This document shows positions 33,290 to 43,451 of a stretch of 64,000 nt of DNA, one piece after another. Numbering within the stretch: the stretch's first letter is position 1; each line of letters starts with the position of its first letter. The position numbers and the translations under genes are program-made. The stretch comes from Neoceratodus forsteri (Eukaryota > Chordata > Ceratodontiformes > Ceratodontidae), in contig CM028131.1 in NCBI GenBank assembly GCA_016271365.2, positions 171,992,501 through 172,056,500 on the forward strand, written 5' to 3'. Under the pieces are notes generated by a model, which searched no databases, was not told where the DNA came from, and saw only the letters and a program-made list of their open reading frames with translations.

Positions 33290-34169
33290 GGGTCGGATTT
33301 TCAGAGGTTGCTGCAGGGCTTGCATCAAGCCCTGCATTCAACCCATTTTTGGCATAGCTGTGCCAAGCACCTCTGCCACAGCAGCACCCGATTTTATGTT
33401 CTTGGGCACAGTTGCAACACTTTCCTCACTTTATGGCAGCTTGCACCAAATATTTGGTGCAAGCCCTGTAAAAATGGTCCACGGAATGCTTCAAGTTGGA
33501 CCAGGGGAGAACTGGTCTAACTTGCAGCATTTGGTGCACAGGAGTGAAAATCACGATCGCCAGGCAGGGGACTGCCACAAGCCCCATGTGCTGTATGATC
33601 AATCAGTACCTGGTTAAAATAGCGCTACCAGAATAACACCAGTCAACTGAGTGCTACTGTGAATAGCGCTACCACGGACAGTGAGAGGGAATTTACAGCA
33701 CTTACAGTTAGCGCTCCTCAGGCCGTTGTCCATGATTATGAGAAGAAACAAGGGCACCAGAATCCAGGAGGCTGGCTGAGCTGCGGTGTGGAGGACTGGG
33801 GCATAGACACGCTCAGCCAGGCAGTCATGGAGACCAGGGTTGTAATCCTGGTCTCCGAGGATTTTTATACATTTGGACTTTTTTTTTTTTACATGGGGCT
33901 GTGGAAACAGTATCCCACAGCCCCACAAATTTCATCTTGCCCCGTGATCTGCTGCCCCACAGAGTGGAAATCCTATAGTAGGAGGGTGCAGGGGGCAAAG
34001 TCCCCCATGTCAGAGAGTGTGTGTGGGGTGGTGCCCCCTGCAAAAAAAAAACTGATGGCATTATTGCTGCATGGTTCTTGACTGCGCTATTGTCAGTGAT
34101 GTTCCAACCCAGTGCCTGATCAGCCCGCCAGGGACGTGCGGCAGTCTCAGTGGCTTTGAAAATGAGCCC
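33290..34169. mobile_element. Non-autonomous DNA transposon (MITE-like), 880 bp
   Basis: It starts GGGTCGGATTTTCAGAGG and ends with the inverse GGCTTTGAAAATGAGCCC, an imperfect terminal inverted repeat of about 18 bp. ATA at 33,287-33,289 and 34,170-34,172 could be a 3-bp duplication as made by PIF/Harbinger, but this is weak. There is no transposase frame. Confidence 0.7.
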
Positions 34170-34172
34170 ATA

Positions 34173-34900
34173 AAGTGCATAGTGTGAAAACTTAAGTGCA
34201 GATGTGTAAAGTAACAAAAATAGAAAAGACAGAATCATTCTGACTTAGTTGATATCAATACTTAATCAAAAATTCCAGGGAAAAGATAACCCTGGATCAT
34301 AAATTTGCATAAAAAAGAGATCTCTAAATAATTTGCATGGGAAATTGACCTGTAAAAAGATAGAAAATAATGCATATACGTGTGTGTTATGAGTTTTTTT
34401 TAAAACACCTGAGGCTTATAATTGGTGCAGGGTGTTTCCATGCAAAAAAATTGTGACAATAAGGATTGAACACATCTGCCATTCCAGACTCAGTTTGTCA
34501 GTTCAGAACATTTGCCATTTGTATCTAGTTGCTAAAGTAGGCAATAATAATACATTTTAAGGGGACACTGTCGGCCCTTTTTGCGTCTTATTATTTCTGG
34601 TTGAAACCCCATTTTATAAGAATGCTTGCCTTTCCTAAAATTCATTAATGTTGCTGGTTGTTTTATCCACTTCCTTTCTTTAGTAGAACTGATAATACAT
34701 GCTAATAGTGTAATTATACCCAACCTTGTTTTGTTTTAAATCTTTAATTGCATACTCCTTGAACATTAGGAACACCACCAAACAGAGCAGCCACTCATGA
34801 TGCAGTAGTCTTCTCTTCTCCTACTGCCTCAAGAGTGACTAGGCTGTATTGAGGGTGTTCTCAAGTTCAGGAAAGATGCAGTAGGAGCTGATCAAGGGCT
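34173..34900. other. Unassigned
   Basis: AT-rich, no recognised feature. Confidence 0.4.
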
Positions 34901-35222
34901 ATAGAAACATAGAATTTGACAGCAGATAAGGACTGCTTAGCCCATTTAGTCTGGCCTTTCCCCTACATACTGCATAAACTCCAGATCCTATTTGGTCTGA
35001 AGTTTACCTTCTCTTTCCTAAACATTAGGGTTGCTTTCTGCCTGTCCCGTGCATTCTTGAATTCACCTATCATTTGTGCCCCCATGACCCCCTCAGGGAG
35101 GCTGTTCCATGCATCCACCACCCTGTCCATGAAAAAATAGATCCTCACATTGCCCATGAGTCTTCCCTTCTCAAGCCTCATATTGTGACCCCTTGTTCTT
35201 GCACATCTCTTTTTTTGAAGGA
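34901..35222 (-). mobile_element. CR1-clade LINE, 3' fragment
   Basis: The minus-strand reading gives ILQKKRCARTRGHNMRLEKG, WNSLPEGVMGAQMI and the tail GGCAGATAAGGAC-type sequence near the 3' end, which on plus begins ATAGAAACATAGAATTTGAC. It is the same family as CR1 B, about 320 bp, strongly 5' truncated. Confidence 0.85.
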
Positions 35223-35340
35223 TGAAGTACATTTGGATGAAAAATCCAACCGGACTCCTACCTAGTAAGTATCAGATTCATATCAACTCTCCTGTGGCCT
35301 ACTGCAACCCGTCAATACCTGGGAAACCAAAGTTATGTTC

Positions 35341-37260
35341 GTAGAAACATAGAAGCTGATGGCAGAAAAGGACCACAAGGCCCATCCAGTTTGCCCATTT
35401 AACCAATTGGCTCCGCTGCCACTACTAGGTCAGAGACTTCAGCTATGCCCCCCTCATATGTATGATTCCCTTATGCCTATCCCATGCCCTCTTGATTCCC
35501 TCCACTGTGCATGGTCCCACAGCCTCCTGACGCAGGGGGTTCCACACATCTACTAACCTCTCTGAAAAAAAAGAACTTTCTCATGTTACCCCTTATGTGA
35601 CCCCCTTCCAATTTCATGTCATGCCCTCTAGTTCTGTTGTACTTTTTGTACTTGAAGATGCTGTCCCTTTCCACCTTATTTATGCCCTTAAGATATTTGA
35701 AAGTCTCAATCATGTCATAAAATTTGAAACATAGAAACATAGAATTTGATGGCAGATAAGGACCGCTTGGCCCACCCAGTCTGCCCATTTCCCTACCTAA
35801 TAGATAAGCTGCAGATCCTAGTTAACCAGCAGCCTACTTCTTTCTGGCCCCACCCCCCTAGAATTGCCTTATGGCTGTCCCATGCATGCTTGAATTCAAT
35901 CACTGTTTTTGACTCTATAACCTCCTCCGGAATGCCGTTCCATGCATCCACAATCCTCTCTGTGAAAAAATACTTCCTTACATTACCACTGAGCCACCCC
36001 TCCTCTGTATTCAAATTGTACCTCCTTGTTCTTGCACACCTCTTTTTTTGAAAGATGCTACCCTCTTGGACTTTGTTGATTCCCTTGAGGTACTTGAACG
36101 TTTCTATCATGTCCCCCCTCTCCCTCCTTTCCTCGAGGCTATACATATTAAGCTCCTTTAGTCTCTCTTCATATGTCTTCCGGTGCAGACCCTGCACCAT
36201 TTTAGTTGCCCTCCTCTGGACAGCTTCCATCTTGTCTATGTCCTTGCGGAGATTGGGTCTCCAGAACTGCACACAGTACTCCAGATGGGGTCTCACCAGC
36301 TGTCTGTACAGAGGGATAACAACTTCCTGTTTTCTACTGGTGATGCCTCTCCCTATGCATCCCAGTAACCCCCAGCCCTCCTTACTGCCCTCTCACATTG
36401 CTTGCCCACCTTTAAGTCATCTGATATGACTACCCCCAGGTCCCTTTCCATTTTTGTTGTTGTTAGTATCTCACCCCCATTGTGTACTCTTCCCCTGGGT
36501 TTTTGTTTCCCAGGTGCATTACCTTGCACTTCTTAGCATTAAATCTAAGCTGCCATACATTTGACCATTCCTCTAACCTTACCAAGTCCTTATCATCCTT
36601 TCCACCCACTTTGTGCATCAACTCTGTTGCTGATCTTTGTGTCATCTGCAAAGAGACATACTTTTCCTTCCAGTCCTTCTGTAATGTAACACAAAGACAT
36701 TGAAGAGGACTGGTCCTATCTGAACCCTGCGGCACCCCACTAGTAACCCCCTTTCTTTAGAGTGGACTCCATTTACTATTACCCTCTGTGTCCTATTCTC
36801 CAGCCAATTCTTTTCCCAGGCTATCATCTTGGGACCCACTCCCAGGCTGGCTAACTTGTATATTAATCTTTTGTGTGGAACTGAGTCAAATGCCTTGCTA
36901 AAGTCCAGGTAGGCCATGTCCACAGCCCCTCCCTGATCTACTACTTTGGTCACCCAGTCAAAGAAATCTATTAGATTCATCTGGAATGACCTTCCATGTC
37001 CCCAATCTCCTGTCGCTGTTCCAATGTGTACATACTGAGGTCCCTAAGTCTATCCCCATATGCCTTGTCCTGCAGACTCTACACATTCTTAGTTGCCCTC
37101 CTATGCACTGTTTCCACCCTGTCAATATCCTTACGCAGGTGCGGACTCCAGAACTGCACACAGTTCTCTAGGTGAAGCCTAACCAGCGTATTGTACAGTG
37201 GGATCACCACCTCCCTCCTATGGCTTGAAATACCCCTACCCACATGGGAGGCAGGTACAT
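35341..37260 (-). mobile_element. Older CR1 fragment split by a younger CR1
   Basis: The 3' part (35,341-35,716) is of the CR1 A type (AGAAGCTGATGGCAG... on plus, with a FFREVSRCVEPPASGG-like block). The continuation upstream in the element, 36,995-37,260, encodes RQETGDM-like and DKAYGDRLRDLSMYTLEQ-like sequence up to YCVQFW. CATGTC is present once at each edge (35,711-35,716 and 36,995-37,000), so the two parts were contiguous before the insertion. Confidence 0.78.
35717..36994 (-). mobile_element. CR1-clade LINE of B type, 5'-truncated, nested
   Basis: About 1.28 kb from the RT motif A region to the tail. The minus-strand reading includes [33 protein letters not shown] (motif A), a frame-shifted FADDTK box near 36,640-36,660 (both Asp codons present), [18 protein letters not shown], and HLEYCVQFWRPNLRKDID through RRERGDMIETFKYLKGINKV. 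The 3' end on plus begins GAAACATAGAAACATAG. It lies within the older CR1 between two CATGTC copies. Confidence 0.87.
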
Positions 37261-37417
37261 AATCAAAATTCCTGTTTACAAGTGCCCACCTATAGTTCCG
37301 CCACCCTTTTCCTGAGTTCCATTCTGGCCTTCCCGATATACAGATTACAAAAACTACATCAAGTCAAATACACAGTGTGTGCGGCATCATAGTCAAACAT
37401 TTTGATGAAAGTGGTGC

Positions 37418-37563
37418 TTCTAGGAACATGGATATGATATTCTATCCACACTTCTGGCAGTTGCCTTTCCCCTTTAAATCTTGCTGGAAGCATCTTCAAG
37501 CTGATTCCTCCCACCCACCCAGGTGGTACTCCCTTGGCTCCACCCCATGACGCTAGATCTTCC
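37418..37563 (+). repeat. DIRS B left inverted terminal repeat
   Basis: Reverse-complement blocks shared with the right end: GATCTAGCGTCATGGGG against GATCTGGCATCATGGGG, ACCTGGGTGGGTG against CACCCACCCAGGT, and AAGATTTAAA(A/G)GGGAAAGGCA. The outermost 43 bases also match the left half of the internal complementary region. Confidence 0.9.
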
Positions 37564-37701
37564 TTTCCGCTGGAAGAAGCAGGTTCTCTCCTTATTGCTC
37601 CTGCGTTGAGTAGACCCTCATGCTTAAATCTTTGGATTTACTTCAAAATTTATAAAACTACAAGTTTTGTTGTCTTCAGTTCAATTTCTGATCGTGACCA
37701 C

Positions 37702-39780
37702 AATGGATGACAAGTCCGCTCCTGGGTTCCGCCAGTGCCCTTGCGAGCGGAAGATGTCTCGAACTGACCATGTATGTCTACTGCCTGGGACATGAGCATG
37801 ATCCCCAGGGTTGCGACTTTTGTCGCTCATTCTGCCTGACCATTCTCGAGGACCATCTCCCCCAACTTAAGCTGAGCCACCCAGGTCAATAGAACCCACT
37901 GGTCAAATCCATGAATGCCCATTGGGTGGTCTCCACTGTTGCAGGGTCCACTGAACAGCTTGCGGCATTTGAAGAGGAGGCAGCCCAGGCTGCATCCCTC
38001 TCCTCTTCGGCTTCTGCCTTCCTGCCGCTCCAGCTGGGATCAATTTTTATGGGGTGCTTAAAGGAACTGTGTCAGCCTCAGGCTTACCCTTGGCCAAGAA
38101 CCCACTGGGCACAAATCAAAATCCAAATAAAGAGTCCAGAAAAGAAAAGGAAAGGACTCACCAACATTCATGGGATCAGGAGCGCTCTCAGTCGAGAGCT
38201 CCTAATTCCAGCGCTTCTCCGGATCTGACTTTGGTCAAATCTTTGGCCCAGGTTGCCAGCTGTACAGTAACCCCATCAGGCCAGTTTGCCGAGATGCTGG
38301 TTGAAGTCCCAGCCGAGATTTTTCTCAAACTGACCAGTTCATTTAAGAGGCCTACACTTCTTTGTCCCAGACTCCAGTCCTGACTCGGACCATTGGAGGG
38401 ATGGATCAGTCCATTGACCTGCCACCTTTGGTCGATGATCAAGACCCGGAGGAGCCTCAGCATTCGCTGACTCCCTCCGAGCCCTGCCACCGGTCCTCCA
38501 GTGGTTGCGTTCTCAGTCCAGTTCCCATGGGTCGAGCGGCTCCTGCTTGCATCGGCACTCCTGCTCTCAACACCATGGGAAGCGGTGCCATTGCCACTCT
38601 TCATCCTCATCCTCCTCAAGTGAGGAGAGGCTTTGACACAAATTGCGTCAACGCTACAAGGCCCTCATGTGGCAACAGCTGGTGTTAACCAGTATGAAGG
38701 CAATCCCGGCTCCTGCACCGGCATCACCTGGCTTTTGCCCAACTGACCGATGCCTTCTCTGCCTAAGGAGCCAACCAAGATGGTCCTGGCTCGGCTGACC
38801 CCGGTGTCTCCACCAATTCCAGTGGAGCTGCTACCTAAACAGCCGACCTCCAGCACTCTGACTAAGGAGTATTGGCTGGTCAAGGGGCTTCCCCTTCGTC
38901 TGTCTGTCACCATCACCCCTGACTGTCCTTGGAGGGTTAGTGGGGACTCTGGTGGTCGACCACTTTTTAATGACTCTTCAGAGTCCAAGGGTTCCTCCCT
39001 ACACTCCTGTCTGGTCGATGAAGAGTTAGCAGTGGATCTGTTGACCAAAGAAGGTTCTACTTCCTTTCTGGGCTGCCTTCGACTGATCTCTGAGTCCACC
39101 ACTAACCAAGATCCTCAACCAGGTGGATTCTCCAAAGACCCAATAGCAAAGGCCATTCTTGGCCTTGCCCTGGAGCTCTGGCAGTGCCCAGCTTCCTGCT
39201 CTGTGCCCTTCTCCCAGCTGGCCCGTAAGTATGCAGTACCTATCGGTTCTCTCTCTCTCGATTCACTGAAATACCCCTTGGCTGAAGGTCTGGTGGTGGT
39301 TTCAGTGTTTAGGTGCTCAGGCAATACTGAGGACATTGATAAGCTGCCTGTCCGAGTCCATAAAATTGGACCACACAGCTAAGATGGTCTACATTGCCTA
39401 CTTGCTTGGTCTTCACCAGGTGAGCTCAGCCCATCTCATGGCCCACTTCTCCCATGTATTGCTGAACACCCTGGATGAGGTGCTTCCTCATTTCCCGGTG
39501 GGCCTCCAGACTACGGTCAAACAGGTCTGGGACCAGTGCCAGTCTGTAGGAAAACAACAGCTCCAGACTGCTATGTACATTGGGAACTCTTGTGCCTGCT
39601 CTGTGGCAGTGTCAGTGGCCATGTGCTGCAGGGCTTGGCTGAGGATTTTGATCTTCATGGCAGACACTCAGCACAAGTTGCAGATGCTGCTTTCCTGGGC
39701 ACTGACTTGTTTGGGCTGGAGTCGAGGACCACCTCTCCCACATTGAGAAGTCCAATGACACCTTGGACACTGTGACATCT
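37702..39780 (+). pseudogene. DIRS B gag
   Basis: This is the nucleocapsid-like protein. It starts MDDKSAPGFRQCPCERKMS and contains a Cys/His cluster (CPCERK, then CLGHEHDPQGCDFCRSF after a frameshift near 37,790), the pattern of DIRS gag N-termini. The middle is Pro/Ser rich. The C-terminal half (about 39,370-39,770) reads like copy C, with LLNTLDEVLPHFP and SVAMCCRAWLRI blocks. It is interrupted by at least four frameshifts. Copy C holds a longer intact C-terminal frame. Confidence 0.7.
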
Positions 39781-40189
39781 GCTCAGAAGGACCCAAAGGG
39801 CTGCAAACAGCAGAAATGGAAGCCCTTTTGGTCCACCTCTACTACTATGGCCAAACTAGCCCAGCCCCAGGTTGGTCAGCAGGCCCAGGCCTGGTGACCT
39901 CGGCCAAAGTCAGTGGCCTCGGTCATCCATAAGCCTGAGGGAAGAGGCTCTGGTGGCTCCTTGGCTGGACACTCCTCTTCCTTCAAGCCTGTCCAGTGAC
40001 AGGATGATGGGTGCCTCCCTCATGCCCGTCATGCCTCCACTAGGTCCTCCATTAGGGAGCTGGCTCCACCAATTCCTTTCCACCTGGTCCACTGTTACCA
40101 CGGACAGGTGGGTTCTGGAAGTGGTGAGTCAGGGTCTGCCTCTGGAATTCGAGCAGTACTATCCATGCTGAGCCCATGCCTAATGGGAG

Positions 40190-41540
40190 GACTTGGTATC
40201 CACAGATATTCTGTCAGCTCTTAGAGATGACATAGCTCAACTTCTCCGCATTGAGGTCATGGTTTCTGTTGTGAATCCTCCAGAACATCCAGGTCTTGTC
40301 TCCAGGTACTTCCTGGTGCCAAAATGGACAGGGGGCTGGTGCCCCATTCTCAATCTTCACAACCTGAACAAGTTTCTGAAGTTGTGCACCTTCAGGATGG
40401 TAACTCTGTCTCAGATCATACCGCCTCTAGAGCAGAACATGTGGTTTTGCTCCCTGGATCTTCAGGACACGTTCTTCCATGTCCCGGTCCATCCATCACA
40501 CCAAAGGTTCCTCCAATTCCGAGCCGAGGGAACCCTCTACGAGTTCCAGGCCATGCCATTTGACCTATCCTCGGCCCCAGGGTCATCACCAAGTGCATTG
40601 CAGTGGTGGCAGCTTACTTGAGGCTCCGAGGGGTCTGGGTTTACCCCTACCTGGATGACTAGCTGATCGCAGGTCCCTCCAGATGGGAGGTGGAGCAGTC
40701 CAGGGACCTGGCCCTCCAGACCTGCGTCGACCTTGACCTCCTGGTCAATGAGGCCAAGTTGGAACTCGTGCCTTTGCAGATGATCAACTTCATCAGGGTG
40801 GAGTTCGACTCTTGCAGAGCCAGAGTCCAGCTCCCAGCAGACAGGGTGGACATTCTCTCCTCCTTTGACCAATCATTTCGGGTTGGGCAATTGTGCCCTG
40901 CCCGGGACTTCCTGAGCCTGCTGGGTTGCATGGAGGCCTGTACCAGCATGGTCCAATGGGCTCAATGGAGAATGCACTCTCTGCAATGGGAGCTGGCCAG
41001 CCAGTGGTCTCAATGCAAGGGTCACTTCAAGCAACTGGTCACTGTGACCCAGCGGATGTGGGATGCCCTCCAGTGGTGGCTAGTCCCAGAGCATCTGTAG
41101 GAAGGGATCCCATTTGTCCACTCAGAGTTGATGGTCATCCTGATGACCGATGCCTCTCTCATGAGCTGGAGTGCCCAGCTGGGGGAACACAAGAGTCCAT
41201 GGCTCTGGACCCCCGAGGAGTCCCAATGACACATCAACCTACTGGAGTTCCATGCAGTTCAGCTGTTGCTGACTGTATTTGCTCCTCTCATCCGGGGTCA
41301 GCTGGTTCAGGTCCAGACGGACAATACCACAGCCATATATTACTTCAACAAACTGGGCGGGATGCACTCCCTGCCTCTGTGCAAGGAAGCTCTCCATGTG
41401 TGGACCCTCGTGTGCAGCCTGGAGGCCAATTTCCTTGCCATCCATGTGACAGGAACCTCCAGTCAGCTGGCAGATGCCCTCAACCATGTGGGCGAGGCAT
41501 CTCATGAGGGGGGTCTCTCCTCCCAGAGGTAGTACACAGT
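40190..41540 (+). pseudogene. DIRS B reverse transcriptase and RNase H
   Basis: RT: RYFLVPKWTGGWCPILNLHN (40,298-40,357), FCSLDLQDTFFHVPVHPSH (40,447-40,503, motif A Asp present), LYEFQAMPFDLSSAPG, then PYLDD at about 40,645-40,660 immediately followed by TAG where TGG (Trp) is expected. RNase H: MTDASLMSWSAQLGEHKSPW (41,144-41,203), INLLEFHAVQLL, VQTDNTTAIYYFNKLGG (41,312-41,362), LADALNH. Apart from a stop near 41,228 and a few frameshifts the domains are well preserved. It copies the element RNA and removes the RNA strand. Confidence 0.88.
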
Positions 41541-41915
41541 CTCTTCTCCCAGTGGGGCAGCTGTCAGGTGTACCTGTTCGCCTCCAGGGAGAACACAAAG
41601 CTGAGGCTCTTTTTGCCCACCTCCCTCAGCAGGGAATGCTGCAGAGAGATGCCTTCTCGAGGCCCCGGACCCAGGCCTCTTCTTTGCTTTCCCTCCACTT
41701 CCCTTGATCCACAAGGTGCTCCTCAAGGCCTGGAGGGACAAGGCACAGGTGATTCTGGTGACTCCAGACTGGCCGCACTAGTTTTGGTATCCCGATCTCC
41801 TCAGTCTCAGCAGCAGGCTCCTAAGGTGTCTTTTTCTATGCATGGACCTGCTCTCCCATCAATCAAGGGAAGTTTCTCCATCCAGACCTTCAGTCCCTTC
41901 ACCTGACAGCCTGGT
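41541..41915 (+). pseudogene. DIRS B connection segment
   Basis: VYLFASRENTKLRLFLP (41,568-41,620) and, in another frame, a SLHFPLIHKVLLKAWRDKAQV-like block followed by VILVTPDWPH. This segment between RNase H and the recombinase is conserved in DIRS and Ngaro elements. No methyltransferase domain is visible. Confidence 0.65.
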
Positions 41916-42948
41916 TCCTGAGCAGCTAGAGTTCCAGGCTTTGGGTCTCTCTGAAGATGTCCTTGCTGTCTTGGAGGCATCTCAGAAGGAGTTGACCAGG
42001 AAATGTTATGCCTTCAAGTGGAAGAGATTCTCCACTTGGTGTTGGACTCTTTATTTTGTCCAGTGGCTAGCATCCTTGATTACCTGTGTTCCTTTTCTAA
42101 GTCGGGCCTTCAGTCGACCCTAAAAGTGCACATGGCAGCCATCTCTGCTTACCAAGTATGGGCCAGTCAGCAGTCGGTGGCACAGAAGAAGATAGTCTGA
42201 TGCTTTTTTAAAGGCCTTGACCATATTTCCCCTCCGGTGCGTGAACCACCATCACCTTGGGATTTGCTGCTGGTTTTGACAAAGTTCATGGGCAAGCCAT
42301 TTGAACCTATGCACAAGTGTGAAATATCTTATCTGTTGTGGAAGACCACCTTCTTTGTGACTATCACATCAGCAGAAGGATCTGTGAGCTCCAGGCTCTT
42401 TCAGTGGAGTCTTCTTGCCTGGTCTTACACAGGGACAAGGTTGTCCTGCACCTGAACCTGAAGTTCCTTCTGAAGGTTGTGTTGGATTTTCACCTTAACC
42501 ATGTGATTAATCTGCTGGTGTATTTTACCAACCACACCTCGGAGGCTGAACACACGCTCTGTAGTCTGGACCTTAGGCGATCGTGCACTTATTACAAAGA
42601 GCACATGGCTGGGATTCAGTGAGAGGTTCACCAGATGTTTGTCACCTACACTGAAGCCACACCTGGCAGACCTTCAGCCAAGTGGATGATTGGCAGGTGA
42701 ATTGTATCCTGCAATGATCTCTGCTATAGGTTGACGGGTAGGGAGCCTTCCATAGGGCTAAGGGCTCATTGCACCTGTCATACTGCTGCATCGGTGGCTG
42801 CTTCCAGGGACGTCCCTATCCAGAAAATCTGCAGGGCTGCTACCTAGAGATCAGCACACACCTTCATTTTCCATTACCACATTGACCTCGAGTCATGCCA
42901 GGATGCTGGTTTTGGGGCCTCAGTTCTCCAGTCTCTGTTTCCTAAGTA
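41900..42948 (+). pseudogene. DIRS B tyrosine recombinase
   Basis: N-terminal core-binding part: ELTRKCYAFKWKRFSTWCW (41,989-42,045). Middle: CEISYLLWKTTFFVTITSA (42,322-42,378) and DLRRSCTYYKEHMAGIQ (near 42,569-42,620). Catalytic part, ending SLFPK and a stop at 42,946-42,948: AHCTCHTAASVAAS has the His of H-x-x-R, but the Arg is Cys (TGT, consistent with CGT decay). It is followed by an in-frame TAG near 42,848 at a position that is Trp in copy A, then RSAHTFIFHY with the nucleophile Tyr. It would integrate the circular DNA; inactive here. Confidence 0.82.
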
Positions 42949-42994
42949 GGGGGTGTGCACCTTACCTCCCTCCTCCTGGAGAACTACTAGGAGT

Positions 42995-43316
42995 CTGCCA
43001 GAAGTGTGGATAGAACATCATATCCATGTCCCTAGAAAAACAGGTTACTCACCTGTAACAGTAGTTCTAGGAGTGGTATATGATGTTCATCCACATGGAC
43101 CCACCCAACCTCCCCTCACTTTGGCGCACAACACTGCTTCCAGTGGGCAAGATCTGGCATCATGGGGCAGAGCCAAAGGAGTTGCTACCTGGGTGGGTGA
43201 GAGGAGCCTGTTTGAAGATGTTTCTGATAAGATTTAAAAGGGAAAGGCATCTACCAGAAGAGTGAATGAACATCATATACCACTCCTAGAACTACTATTA
43301 CAGGTGAGTAACCTGT
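42995..43316 (+). repeat. DIRS B internal complementary region and right terminus
   Basis: 42,995-43,037 is complementary to the outermost left end (37,418-37,460). 43,041-43,090 is complementary at 49 of 50 positions to the outermost right end 43,266-43,315. The two halves are separated by three A. This back-to-back copy of both termini is the diagnostic DIRS-1 feature thought to template circularisation. Confidence 0.93.
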
Positions 43317-43380
43317 ATCCTTGGGCCTAGTGAAAGATCTGGCACGTTGGTTAACCTCACAATACCTATGTCACCCATAG

Positions 43381-43451
43381 TGATAGCAACCTCTTGAAAG
43401 GGTGGGAGCTACAGCATATGTGATAGCAACCTCTTGAAAGGGTGGGAGCTA
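43381..43451 (+). repeat. Direct repeat, 31 bp at 40-bp spacing
   Basis: TGATAGCAACCTCTTG plus AAAGGGTGGGAGCTA occurs at 43,381-43,411 and again identically at 43,421-43,451. Confidence 0.95.

Larger units (their letters stand above)
37418..43316 (+). mobile_element. DIRS-type retrotransposon, copy B, nearly full length
   Basis: A 5.9-kb element with both ends. The left terminus (TTCTAGGAACATGG at 37,418 to about 37,563) is an imperfect inverse of the right terminal segment 43,150-43,316. The internal complementary region lies at 42,995-43,090. Order: gag with Cys/His motif, RT, RNase H, connection segment, tyrosine recombinase. There is no target duplication, as expected. Each gene has stops and frameshifts, so the copy is inactive, but it is complete enough to define the family in this genome. 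Confidence 0.93.

Noticed and set aside
38188..38619. 143-codon minus-strand frame over DIRS B gag
   Set aside because: Antisense to gag, with no homology signal.
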